The notes under the pieces are model-generated. The model ran no database searches and had not been told where the DNA came from. It saw only the letters and a list, made by a program, of their open reading frames with translations. A stretch of 64,000 nucleotides of DNA, taken from Sporobacter termitidis DSM 10068. GTDB taxonomy: Bacteria; Bacillota; Clostridia; Oscillospirales; Oscillospiraceae. How positions within the stretch are numbered: the stretch's first letter is position 1; each line of letters opens with the position of its first letter. The position numbers and the translations under genes were made by a program. Shown here piece by piece: positions 34,603 through 43,800 of this stretch. The stretch spans positions 248,001-312,000 of the forward strand of contig NZ_FQXV01000002.1 of assembly GCF_900130065.1 (NCBI RefSeq), in the 5' to 3' direction.

Positions 34603-35877
34603 TTATTTATCAAATCGGACGGTGACGGAGCGGGCGTGGGCCTCCAGCCCCTCCTTGCGCGCAAAGCACGCGATATCGTTCTTGACGCCGGCCAGCGCTT
34701 CCGGCGTGTAATAGGTAAAAGAGGACTTCTTGACAAAATCGTCCACGGACAGGGGGCTGGAAAACCGCGCCGTTCCCAGCGTGGGAAGGGTGTGGTTGGG
34801 GCCGGCGAAATAATCGCCCAGAGCCTCGGGGCAGTATTTCCCCAGGAAGATGGACCCGGCGTTTCTGACCATGTCCAGATAGTCGAACGGGTTGTCGACG
34901 CAAATCTCCAGATGCTCGGGCGCCAGCGCGTTTGAAATCTCCACGGCCTGCTTAAGATTTTCCGCCACAATGATCTTGCCATTATTGTCGATGGACGCCC
35001 GGGCGATATCGTACCGGGGCAGGGCGGGGAGCTGCTTTTCAAGCTCGGCGCCGACCTTTTCCGCCAATTCCGCGCTGTCGGTGACAAGGACGGCGCTGGC
35101 CAGAACGTCGTGCTCGGCCTGGGAGAGCATGTCGGCGGCCACATATTCCGCGCTGCAGGTATCGTCGGCGATGACGAGAATCTCGCTGGGGCCGGCGATC
35201 ATATCCACGGCCACCCGTCCGTAGACCTGCTTTTTCGCTTCCGCCACAAAGGCGTTTCCGGGCCCGACGATCTTGTCGGCCGGGGGGACGGACTCGGTGC
35301 CGTAGGCCAGCGCCGCCACAGCCTGGGCGCCACCGGATTTAAATATCCTGTCGGCCCCGCCGAGCTTCGCCGCGGCCAGAATATTCGGATTCACGCGGCC
35401 GTCCCGCGACGGCGGCGTGGTGACGATGATCTCCGAAACGCCGGCCAGCTTTGCCGGGATGCAGTTCATGAGGACGGTGGAGGGGTAGCTGGCCGTGCCG
35501 CCCGGCACGTAGACGCCGACCCTGTGCAGCGGCAGAATCTTCTGCCCCAGGACGACGCCGTTCTCCTTTGTGAGGACGAAGCCGCTCCGTATCTGGCAGC
35601 GGTGGAACGCTTTGATATTGGCGGCGGCTTTTTCGATAACCTCCAAAAAGCACGGGTCCACCGATTTGAGCGCGTCGTCGAGCTCCCGCGGCGTGACCTC
35701 CAGGGCGGAAAGCTCGGCCCCATCGAACTTTTTGGCGTATCGGACGAGGGCCGCGTCGCCGTTTTCATGGACGTCGGCGATGATCCCCGCCACCGTCTCT
35801 TCGACGTTCGCCGGCGGTTCGCTCCGCATAAAGATCGCCGATTTGTCAATGTCACTGTATTTAAATATCCTGATCAT
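34603..35877 (-). CDS. hisD: HisD, histidinol dehydrogenase
   Basis: A 424-residue zinc enzyme doing the last two oxidations to histidine. GVYVPGGTASYPSTVLMN, IFKSGGAQAVAALAYGTESVP, DKIVGPGNAFVAEAKKQVYG and the C-terminal GDYFAGPNHTLPTLGTARFSSPLSV fit the family, with expected catalytic Glu/His residues. ATGA overlap with hisG. Confidence 0.96.
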   Translation of the reverse strand: MIRIFKYSDIDKSAIFMRSEPPANVEETVAGIIADVHENGDAALVRYAKKFDGAELSALEVTPRELDDALKSVDPCFLEVIEKAAANIKAFHRCQIRSGFVLTKENGVVLGQKILPLHRVGVYVPGGTASYPSTVLMNCIPAKLAGVSEIIVTTPPSRDGRVNPNILAAAKLGGADRIFKSGGAQAVAALAYGTESVPPADKIVGPGNAFVAEAKKQVYGRVAVDMIAGPSEILVIADDTCSAEYVAADMLSQAEHDVLASAVLVTDSAELAEKVGAELEKQLPALPRYDIARASIDNNGKIIVAENLKQAVEISNALAPEHLEICVDNPFDYLDMVRNAGSIFLGKYCPEALGDYFAGPNHTLPTLGTARFSSPLSVDDFVKKSSFTYYTPEALAGVKNDIACFARKEGLEAHARSVTVRFDK

Positions 35878-36518
35878 CTCATTGCCCCCTCTTTGATATA
35901 GCCGGCCACGCGGGCGGCAAGCCGGCTGATTTCCTCGTATTTGAACTTGTGGCTGACCTTATTGGCAATAAGCCGGGCGCTGATGCCGGTGATCGTTTCC
36001 ACCACCTCCAGGTCGTTTTCCCGGAGCGTCGTCCCCGTCTCCACGATGTCCACGATCACGTCCGACAGGCCGAGGATGGGGGCCAGCTCGATGGAGCCGT
36101 TTAATTTGATGATATCGATCTCCCGGCTCTGGCCGGCGTAAAAGTCCTTGGCGACTTTTGAAAATTTCGTGGCGACCCGGAGCGTCCTGTCCAGATCGTC
36201 CCGGAAGCCCTTCTGCGCGGCCACGCACATGCGGCATTTGCCCACGTCCAGGTCGAGGAGCTCATAGACGTCCGGGCGGTATTCCAGCAGAATATCCTTG
36301 CCGGCCACGCCCAGGTCCGCCGCGCCCCGCTCCACGTAAATGGCCACGTCCGACGGCTTGACCCAGAAGTAGCGGACACAGTTCTCCTCGTTTTCAAAGA
36401 TCAGCTTTCTGTTGTTGTTCAGAATGGACGGGCAGCCGTAGCCCACGGCCTCGAAGATGGCGTAGACCTTTTCCCCAAGGCGGCCCTTCGGGAGGGCGAT
36501 ATTAATAAATTGCGTCAA
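35874..36518 (-). CDS. hisG: HisG, ATP phosphoribosyltransferase (short form)
   Basis: A 214-residue catalytic subunit of the first, committed step. ALPKGRLGE, GAADLGVAGKDILLEY and the PRPP loop DVIVDIVETGTTLRENDL are present. It lacks the C-terminal regulatory domain of long HisG, hence the partner HisZ. The likely start is TTG at 36518, 10 bases after GGGAGG; TTG at 36527 is too close to that site. It overlaps hisZ by 17 bases. Confidence 0.94.
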   Translation of the reverse strand: MTQFINIALPKGRLGEKVYAIFEAVGYGCPSILNNNRKLIFENEENCVRYFWVKPSDVAIYVERGAADLGVAGKDILLEYRPDVYELLDLDVGKCRMCVAAQKGFRDDLDRTLRVATKFSKVAKDFYAGQSREIDIIKLNGSIELAPILGLSDVIVDIVETGTTLRENDLEVVETITGISARLIANKVSHKFKYEEISRLAARVAGYIKEGAMR

Positions 36519-37626
36519 GTCCCTCAAGCCTCCCGTCCTTCAATGTGGCTAAAAACCTGTATTTGATATGATCCGGCGGCCCTTTGAGCGCCCGGACGCT
36601 GCGGCCCTCGTCCGCGAGGGTCCGGACCGCCGCGGCCAGCGCCTCCGGCGCGGTATCGTCGCCGTATAAAAGCAGGACGTCCACGTCGTACGCCCGGCGC
36701 GGCGCCTCCAACCGCTCCAGGAGGTCCAGGTAAACGGCAAAGCCGATGGCGCCCGATTTTTTCCCGAAGCGCTGCATCAGGTTGTCGTACCGGCCGCCGG
36801 ACAGGACCCCCGTGGGGATACCGTCCACAAAGCCCTGAAAAATGATACCGCTGTAATAGCTCATGTCGTTGACGATGGAGAAGTCCAGATACATGTTCCG
36901 GCCGCCGCCCAGCCGCCGGACCGTCTCAAAGACGTCCTCCAGCTCCCGGACGGCGCCCTCCGTGGCTTTACCGCCGATCCTGCGGAGCGTGCCCACAGTC
37001 TCCTCAAAGGGCCCGTACAGCGTGGCCAGCGTCATGAGCTTTTCGCAGTCGTCCGGGCGGATGCGCAGCGCGGCGCCCAGCTTTTCGATCTCCGGCGCGT
37101 TTTTCTCGCTGATGCATTTGAGGACCGGCGCCTTCTGCGCGTCGTCGAGCCCCATGTCGTCCAGAAGCGCGCTCAGAAAGCCCATGTGCGACACGTCCAG
37201 CACATACCGGCCGCTGATGGTCTCCAGGCTCTTTTCGGCCAGCATGATCACCTCGCTCATGGAATAGACGTCGATGCCGCCGATGCACTCGAGCCCCGCC
37301 TGCATCCGCTCCTTGAACTCCCCCGAGGTATGCGACAGGCGGTAGACATTTTCGTTATAGAAATATTTATAGAGCGCCCCGTCGCTGTCCTTGGTGTTTT
37401 TCACGATGGACAGCGTCACGTCCGGCTTTAAGGCCATCAGCTTGCCGCTGGTGTCGGTAAAGGTGATGATCTGTTCCGAGGCCAGAAAGCTCTTGTTGCG
37501 GACATAGAGGTCGTATTCCTCGAATTTGCTCATCTTATATTGCGTGTACCCGTACTGCTTATAGAGGGACCGCAGGCGCATCATCGCCTTCTCCTCGTTT
37601 TTCAGGACATCCTCTGAAACGGTCAT
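36502..37626 (-). CDS. hisZ: HisZ, ATP phosphoribosyltransferase regulatory subunit
   Basis: A 374-residue histidyl-tRNA-synthetase-like protein without synthetase function. Class-II motifs are visible as DTSGKLMALKPDVTLSIVKN, YNENVYRLS and GVLSGGRYDNLMQRFG, but the anticodon-binding domain is short. It binds histidine and activates short HisG. ATG at 37626 is preferred to GTG at 37638. First gene of the his operon. Confidence 0.92.
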   Translation of the reverse strand: MTVSEDVLKNEEKAMMRLRSLYKQYGYTQYKMSKFEEYDLYVRNKSFLASEQIITFTDTSGKLMALKPDVTLSIVKNTKDSDGALYKYFYNENVYRLSHTSGEFKERMQAGLECIGGIDVYSMSEVIMLAEKSLETISGRYVLDVSHMGFLSALLDDMGLDDAQKAPVLKCISEKNAPEIEKLGAALRIRPDDCEKLMTLATLYGPFEETVGTLRRIGGKATEGAVRELEDVFETVRRLGGGRNMYLDFSIVNDMSYYSGIIFQGFVDGIPTGVLSGGRYDNLMQRFGKKSGAIGFAVYLDLLERLEAPRRAYDVDVLLLYGDDTAPEALAAAVRTLADEGRSVRALKGPPDHIKYRFLATLKDGRLEGLDAIY

Positions 37627-37655
37627 GCTCTTTCTCACTTTCTGTTGGTGACATC

Positions 37656-37684
37656 AGTATACGATACTTTAGCATATTAGTCAA
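37656..37684 (-). promoter_or_regulatory. Promoter of the histidine operon
   Basis: TTGACT (37679-37684), 17 bases, TATACT (37656-37661). The leader to hisZ is only about 20 bases, so there is no T-box or his attenuator ahead of the operon. Confidence 0.75.
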
Positions 37685-37884
37685 GTAATTCGGTAATATG
37701 ATAATTCATTGGCATCGAAGTTGTTCTGCGTCTTTTTTTATCTATTTTGCCGGCATATTTTTCTGCCGGGCGGCGGTATGCCGGGAGACGGCGCTTTTTT
37801 ATCTTGCCCTTCCGGCGGAAAAGGTGTTTAATAAGATGGATCGCGTATTATATGGTTTATCGCATGCTTCGGGGAGGTTATCCG

Positions 37885-38157
37885 ATGGCTTTTATCGTCA
37901 GAGAAGACAAGATCGAATACGAGCGGGACGGGGCCGTGCTGGGCGAGGTCTGTTATCCCGCGCTGCCGGACGGCACGGTGGATATCTGCCACACCTATGT
38001 GGACGATACCCTGCGCGGGCAGGGGATTGCCGGCCAGCTCATGGCCAGGGCGGCCGAGGAGCTCCGGCGGACTGACAGGAAAGCCGTCCTGACGTGCAGC
38101 TATGCCCTCAAATGGTTCGGGGAGCACGGCGAATACGCGGACATCCTGAAAAATTAG
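37885..38157 (+). CDS. Small GNAT-type N-acetyltransferase (YjdJ/NATD1-like)
   Basis: A 90-residue single-domain acetyltransferase. The acetyl-CoA loop is DTLRGQGIAGQLMARAAEELRR and the C-terminus has the family motif LTCSYALKWFGEHGEYADIL. Such mini-GNATs are common in Firmicutes; the acceptor is unknown. GGGGAGGT lies 6 bases before ATG. It is divergent from the his operon. Confidence 0.85.
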   Translation: MAFIVREDKIEYERDGAVLGEVCYPALPDGTVDICHTYVDDTLRGQGIAGQLMARAAEELRRTDRKAVLTCSYALKWFGEHGEYADILKN

Positions 38158-38195
38158 CGTCGCCGGTCACACCTTAATAATAATCAATTCATAGT

Positions 38196-38235
38196 CCGCT
38201 TATGGCTTTCCGGCTGTAAGCGGCGGTTCTTTTTC
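38196..38235 (+). terminator. Weak terminator after the GNAT gene
   Basis: CCGCTTA (38196-38202) pairs with TAAGCGG (38217-38223), followed by CGGTTCTTTTT. The remainder of the 375-base gap to 38533 holds the AT-rich control region of the hydrogenase operon. Confidence 0.4.
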
Positions 38236-38323
38236 GACAGGAACGCGGTTTTCACGATTTATGTTAAACATTAGACAATATATCGATTATATCAGATTCT
38301 AGTTTTCAGGAATATTAACAATC

Positions 38324-38341
38324 TTGTTAATTAATTATCAT
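38324..38341. promoter_or_regulatory. Rex-like operator upstream of hydrogenase operon 1
   Basis: TTGTTAATTAATTATCAT matches the Rex consensus TTGTTAA-N4-TTAACAA at 12 of 14 defined positions. An adjoining palindrome TTAACAA-TC-TTGTTAA-like sequence (38315-38330) shares half of it. It lies about 50 bases upstream of the -35 box. Rex senses the NADH/NAD+ ratio and commonly represses hydrogenase genes in Clostridia. Confidence 0.5.
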
Positions 38342-38390
38342 ATTGAACAATTTTGTATTTTCCATTTTGTGCAGATCATAGTATATTACA

Positions 38391-38420
38391 TTGACATCCA
38401 GGCGGATAGAAAGTTATAAT
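38391..38420 (+). promoter_or_regulatory. Promoter of hydrogenase operon 1
   Basis: Perfect TTGACA (38391-38396) and TATAAT (38415-38420) with an 18-base spacer. Leader of about 105 bases with a small ACCGGT-GAAA-ACCGGT hairpin (38479-38494). Confidence 0.75.
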
Positions 38421-38532
38421 GGGTTTAAATATGACGAATTTTACAAGGTCCGTTCATACTTAGAAATCGGCTGTCTTTTTACCGGTGAAAACCGGTTTAA
38501 ATATTTAAAAATACAGCCAGGGAGGAATTTTT

Positions 38533-39036
38533 ATGTGCGCAAACTGCTGCAAGGAAAACAGCCAATATTACGCAGCGTTTGAGGATGTCATGGGCGAATA
38601 TTACCATGGCAGCGAGTCGGACCTGATCCCGGTCCTGCAGAAGCTGCAAAGCGCCTATGGTTATCTGCCCAAGGACATCATCTCCAGACTCAGCGAAAGA
38701 ACCGGCATCTTTGTCACGCAGATCATGGGCGTGGCGACATTCTATTCACAGTTCCGACTCACGCCGGTGGGCGAAAAGACGATCAAGGTTTGCTTCGGCA
38801 CAGCCTGCCATGTCAACGGCGCCGAAAAGGTGGCCGACGCGCTGTGCGACGAGCTGAAAATCGAGATGGGCGGCACGACGCCGGATAACAAGTTCACGCT
38901 GGAGTCGGTGGCCTGCCTGGGCTGCTGCAGCCTCGCGCCCGTCATGATGATCGGCGACGAGACCTACGGCCGCCTGACGCCCGACAAGGCACGGAAAATT
39001 ATCCGCGAGCTCTATACGAAAGGAGCAGAAGAATGA
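38533..39036 (+). CDS. NuoE-like [2Fe-2S] thioredoxin-fold subunit (HydC type)
   Basis: A 167-residue electron-transfer subunit. It has the NuoE helical start (LIPVLQKLQSAYGYLPKDIISRLSERTGI), MGVATFYSQFRLTPVGEKTIKVCFGTACHVNGAEKV and a second cysteine pair in SVACLGCCSLAPVMMIG, giving the four [2Fe-2S] ligands. It opens with an extra MCANCCKEN tail. GGAGG precedes ATG. In Hyd and Nuo systems it partners NuoF/HydB; the next gene overlaps it by ATGA. Confidence 0.93.
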   Translation: MCANCCKENSQYYAAFEDVMGEYYHGSESDLIPVLQKLQSAYGYLPKDIISRLSERTGIFVTQIMGVATFYSQFRLTPVGEKTIKVCFGTACHVNGAEKVADALCDELKIEMGGTTPDNKFTLESVACLGCCSLAPVMMIGDETYGRLTPDKARKIIRELYTKGAEE

Positions 39037-40802
39037 AAATCGTCATCGGCCTTGGCAGCTGCGGCATTGCCGCCGGCGGCCTCAAGGTAAAGAAAGCGTT
39101 TCAGGACCTCCTTTCAGAGCACCCCGGCTTAAATGTCAGCATGGCTGAAACCGGCTGCATGGGCATGTGCTATAAAGAAGTCATGGTGGAAATCATCGAT
39201 GACAACGGGAACAGCACCATCTACGGCGAAGTGAACGAGGAAAAGGCGAAGCAAATCTTCGACAGCCACGTGCTCGGCGGCACCCCCGTCAGAGATTATG
39301 TGGTCCGCTCCAGCACCGAGTCCAACGCGCAAGACAGCTTTTTCGCAAAGCAGCAGCGCATCGTCCTGGCCCGCTGCGGCCACATCAACCCCGAGTCCAT
39401 CGACGAGGCTCTCCATTGGGACGCCTATAAGGGGCTTGAAAAGGCGCTGAAAACGATGACGCCCGAGCAGGTCATCGACGAGGTTTTAAAATCCGGGCTC
39501 AAGGGCCGCGGCGGCGCAGGCTTCCCCACGGGACAGAAATGGAAGTTCGCCCGGGCGCCCCAGTCCGAAAAGAAATACATCATCTGCAACGCCGACGAGG
39601 GCGACCCCGGCGCGTTCATGGACCGCAGCGTCCTGGAGGGCGACCCCCACGCCGTGCTGGAAGGCCTCCTGATCGGCGGTTACGCCATTGGCGCCGACGA
39701 GGGCTACATATACTGCCGCGCCGAATACCCCATCGCCATCAAGCGCCTGAAAATCGCCATTGAGCAGGCCAAGGAGCGCGGCTATCTGGGCCAGAATATC
39801 CTGGGCACAGGCTTTAATTTCAAGATCAAGATCAAGGAAGGCGCCGGCGCGTTCGTCTGCGGCGAGGAGACGGCGCTGATCGCCTCCATCGAGGGCCAGC
39901 GCGGCATGCCCCGCATGCGTCCGCCCTTCCCGGCCAACAAGGGGCTGTTCGCCAAGCCCTCCAATATCAACAACGTCGAAACGCTGGCCAACATCGGCTG
40001 GATCATCCGCAACGGCGCCGACAAGTTCGCCGAATTCGGCACGGCCAAGAGCAAGGGCACCAAGGTCTTCGCCCTGGCCGGCAAGATCGCCCGCGGCGGC
40101 CTCGTGGAGGTGCCCATCGGCATCCCGCTCAAAGAGATCATCTTCGACACGGGCGGCGGCACGTCCTCCGGCAAGCCCTTCAAGGCCGTGCAGATGGGCG
40201 GCCCGTCGGGCGGCTGCATCCCCGCGAACCTCGTGGACACCATCGTCGACTATGAGGAGCTCAACGCCACGGGCGCCATCATGGGCTCCGGCGGCATGAT
40301 CGTCATGGACGAGGACAACTGCATGGTGGATATCGCCCGCTATTTCCTCAACTTTACACAGAGCGAATCCTGCGGCAAATGCACCTACTGCAAGATCGGC
40401 ACAAAGCGCATGCTGGAGATTTTAACGCGCATTACGGAAGGAAACGGCACCGAGGAGGATATCCCGAAGCTTCTGGAGCTGGCCGAGCAGATCAAGAAAA
40501 ACGCGCTCTGTGGCCTGGGCCAGACGGCGCCGAACCCCGTTTTGACGACGCTGCGATATTTCCGGGACGAATACGAGGCGCACATCCGGGACAAGAAGTG
40601 TCCCGCCAAGCAGTGCAAGTCGCTCATCCAATACAGCATCGACCCGGAAAAATGCGTGGGCTGCACCGTCTGCGCCAAGAACTGTCCAGTGAAATGCATT
40701 TCCGGCACTGTTAAAAAGCCACACACCATAGATCAGACAATCTGCACAAAGTGCGGCACCTGTAAAACGGTCTGCAAGTTCGGCGCCGTCTCGGTAGATT
40801 GA
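39033..40802 (+). CDS. NuoF-like NAD(P)H-binding flavoprotein subunit (HydB type)
   Basis: A 589-residue subunit. N-terminal thioredoxin-fold [2Fe-2S] domain (GLGSCGIAAGG, ETGCMGMCYKE), then the FMN and NADH site LKGRGGAGFPTGQKWKFA and CNADEGDPGAFMDRSVLEGDPHAVLEG, an SLBB segment, the [4Fe-4S] motif SCGKCTYCKIGTKRML and two C-terminal ferredoxin clusters (CVGCTVCAKNCPVKC, CTKCGTCKTVCKFGAV). This is the layout of HydB of bifurcating hydrogenases. It oxidises or makes NAD(P)H. 18 bases before the next gene. Confidence 0.95.
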   Translation: MKIVIGLGSCGIAAGGLKVKKAFQDLLSEHPGLNVSMAETGCMGMCYKEVMVEIIDDNGNSTIYGEVNEEKAKQIFDSHVLGGTPVRDYVVRSSTESNAQDSFFAKQQRIVLARCGHINPESIDEALHWDAYKGLEKALKTMTPEQVIDEVLKSGLKGRGGAGFPTGQKWKFARAPQSEKKYIICNADEGDPGAFMDRSVLEGDPHAVLEGLLIGGYAIGADEGYIYCRAEYPIAIKRLKIAIEQAKERGYLGQNILGTGFNFKIKIKEGAGAFVCGEETALIASIEGQRGMPRMRPPFPANKGLFAKPSNINNVETLANIGWIIRNGADKFAEFGTAKSKGTKVFALAGKIARGGLVEVPIGIPLKEIIFDTGGGTSSGKPFKAVQMGGPSGGCIPANLVDTIVDYEELNATGAIMGSGGMIVMDEDNCMVDIARYFLNFTQSESCGKCTYCKIGTKRMLEILTRITEGNGTEEDIPKLLELAEQIKKNALCGLGQTAPNPVLTTLRYFRDEYEAHIRDKKCPAKQCKSLIQYSIDPEKCVGCTVCAKNCPVKCISGTVKKPHTIDQTICTKCGTCKTVCKFGAVSVD

Positions 40803-40820
40803 CGGAAAGGAGTTGGTATC

Positions 40821-43800
40821 ATGCTGAACATTAAAATAAACGGAACAGACTATCAAACCGAAGCCGGCAAGACCATTCTTCAGGCCTGCCGGGACCAGGG
40901 CGTTGAGATCCCGACTCTTTGCAACGACGAACGGCTGAAGCCTTTCGGCTCCTGCCTTTTGTGCCGCATCGAGGTCAAGGGCGCCCGCGGCACCATGCTC
41001 GCCTGCGGCACCGAGGTCACCGAGGGCATGGAGATCACCACGGAGAGCGACGCCATTTCCAAGGCGCGCAGGATGAACATCGAGCTTTTGCTGTCCCAGC
41101 ACTACGGGGACTGCAAGGCGCCCTGCTCCCTGACCTGCCCGGCGAACATCGACATTCAGGGCTATATCGCCCATATCGCCAACGGCCAGTTCGACGAGGC
41201 GTTGAAGCTCATCAAGGACCGCAATCCGCTGCCCGTGGTCTGCGGCCGCGTCTGCACGCGCCCCTGCGAGGACGCCTGCCGCCGCAATCTCGTGGACGAG
41301 CGCGTCGGCATCGACTACCTCAAGCGCTTCGTGGCGGACCTGGACCTGGAAAGCAGCATCCCGTACCTGCCGGAAAAGAAGCCCGCCACGGGCAAGAAGG
41401 CCGCGGTCATCGGCGCCGGCCCGGCCGGCCTCACCTGCGCCTGGTATCTGGCGGCGGCAGGCCACGAGGTCACCATTTTTGAAAGGCACCCCAAGGGCGG
41501 CGGTATGCTGCGCTACGGCATCCCCGCTTACAGAATGCCCCGCGAGGCGCTGGACCAGGAGATCGCCATCATCGAAAAGCTGGGCGTTAAAATCCAGTAC
41601 AACACGGCCTTTGGCAAGGACGTCACCTGGGAATCCCTGAAGGCGCAGGGTTTTGGCGCCCTGTTCCTGGGCGTCGGCTCGCAGGTGGGCCAGCCGCTGG
41701 GCTGCAACGGCGAGGACGTCTGCTACACCGGCATCCTGCGCGGCGTGGATTTCCTGGGCCGCGTGGGCGGCGGGGAAAAGCTTGATTTCACCGGCAAAAC
41801 CGTTATGGTCGTCGGCGGCGGCAACACCGCCATCGACGCGGCCCGCACCTCCCTGCGCCTGGGCGCCGGTAAGGTCGTCCTCGTCTACCGCCGCGGCAAG
41901 AGCGAAATGCCCGCCCACGTGGCCGAGGTCGAAGAGGCCGAGCTGGAGGGCGTGCAGTTTGAGCTGCTGGCCAACCCGAAAAAGGTCTGGCCGGAGGACG
42001 GCAAGGTCGTCGTGCAGCTCATCAGGATGGAGCTGGGCGCGCCGGACGCTTCCGGCAGGCGCTCGCCTGTTGAAAAGGCCGGCTCAGAGTACGACATGCC
42101 GGCAGATGTGGTCATCGCGGCCATCGGGCAGACGCAGGACCTCTCCTTTATCAGTGACAAGTTCGCGCTCGATTCCGTCAAAAACCGCATCACGGCGGAC
42201 GAAGCGCTCATGACCACAAACCTCGGCGGCGTGTTCGCCGGTGGCGACGCCGTCACCGGACCCCAGACGGCCATCAAGGCCATTGCCGCCGGCCGCCGGG
42301 CCGCCATGGCGATGGATCAGTATTTAAACGGCCAGGAGGAGCTCAAAAAGCCCAAGGAATTTTATAACCATCTCAAGGGCAAGAAGCTCGAGGACCTGGA
42401 CAAGGCCGAGTTCGAGCAGTACGAAAAGCTCCATAAAGAGGCCATGCCCATGCTGGATAAGGGCCAGCGGGAGCACAACTTCAAGGAAGTCGAGCTGGGC
42501 TTTACCGAGGCGCAGGCCATCGCCGAGGCAAAGCGCTGCCTGTCCTGCGGCTGCAAGGACGTGGGTGAGTGCAAGCTCCGCGACTATGCCACGGACTTCA
42601 AGGCCGAGCAGTACCACATCGCCGGGGAGCTCAAAAAGCACCCCATCGACGAGTCGCACCCTTATCTGGTCCGCGACAGGAACAAATGCATCCTGTGCGG
42701 CCGCTGCATCCGGATCTGCTCCGAGGTCCAGGGCGCCGGCGCCCTCGGCTTCGTCTCCAGAGGCTATAACACCACGGTGGAACCGTCCTTCAGCATGCCT
42801 TTTGGACAGGAGCCCAACTGCATCCGCTGCGGCCAGTGCGTCTCCTCCTGCCCCGTGGGCGCGCTCACCGAAAAGGTCCCGCTTACTCAGAGCGGCCCGT
42901 TTAACGAAAAGTCGACGGATTCCATCTGCTCCTTCTGTGGCGAGGGCTGCACCGTCGAGCTGCGCACCTGCGGCAAAAGGTTCGTCCGCAGCACCTCCAG
43001 CACGGAAAAGGGCGTCAACCACGGCAACCTCTGCGAGTTCGGCCGGTTCTCAAACGCCTATCTCAACGATGCCGAGCGCCTGACGACGCCGAGGATCAAA
43101 AAGAACGGCGTGTGGACGGACGCCTCCCTGGAGGAAGCGCTCTCCGCGGCCGCCGCCGGCCTGAAGAAAGCCGGGAAGGATACCGCGCTGTACCTCTCCG
43201 GCAACACCTCCAACGAGGAAGCCGGCCTCATCCGCGGCATTGCCGACGCGCTGGGCTCGAAAAACGTGCTGAGCTTCGGCATCGACCCGACCGCCGCCAT
43301 CTTCTATGGCGCGTATCCGCAGCTGGCCGTCTCCGGCATTGACGAGGTCAAGGAGAAGGACTTGTTTGTCGTCCTGGGTGCCGACCTGAAGAACGTCAAC
43401 ACGAACGTGTTCGTCGCGGTGCGCCTGGCCCGGAGAAACGGTGTGCCTGTCCTGGAGAGCGATAAGCTGACGGCTGAGATCACCGAAAAGGTCAAGGCCG
43501 CGTCCAAGCCGCTGTTCGTCTTTGGCGACGCGCCCGACGGCGCTGTGTTGAAGGAAGCGGCCGCTCTGGCAGAGGCCGCCGGCGCGAAGATTTACGTCCC
43601 GTGCATGGCCAACACCAGAGGCTCTTCGAAATTTATCGACCTTGAAAAATGCGTGGCGGGACCCGCCGGCATCCCGGCGAAGGCCGCGCTGATCTTCGGG
43701 GAAGACCCGGTGGGCTGCGGCAACGCCAAGGCCGCCGGCCTGCTGAAGAACGCGGCGTTCTCCGTCGTCTTCGACCTCTACATGACGGAAACGGCAAAGC

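Noticed and set aside
37627-37655. T-box or his leader peptide ahead of hisZ
   Set aside because: Promoter lies about 20-30 bases from the start codon, leaving no room.
40422-41918. 498-codon open frame on the minus strand opposite the NuoF-like gene and the fusion gene
   Set aside because: Mirror frame of GC-rich codons; spans the gap between two real genes, has Ala/Asp/His-rich nonsense composition and no ribosome binding site.
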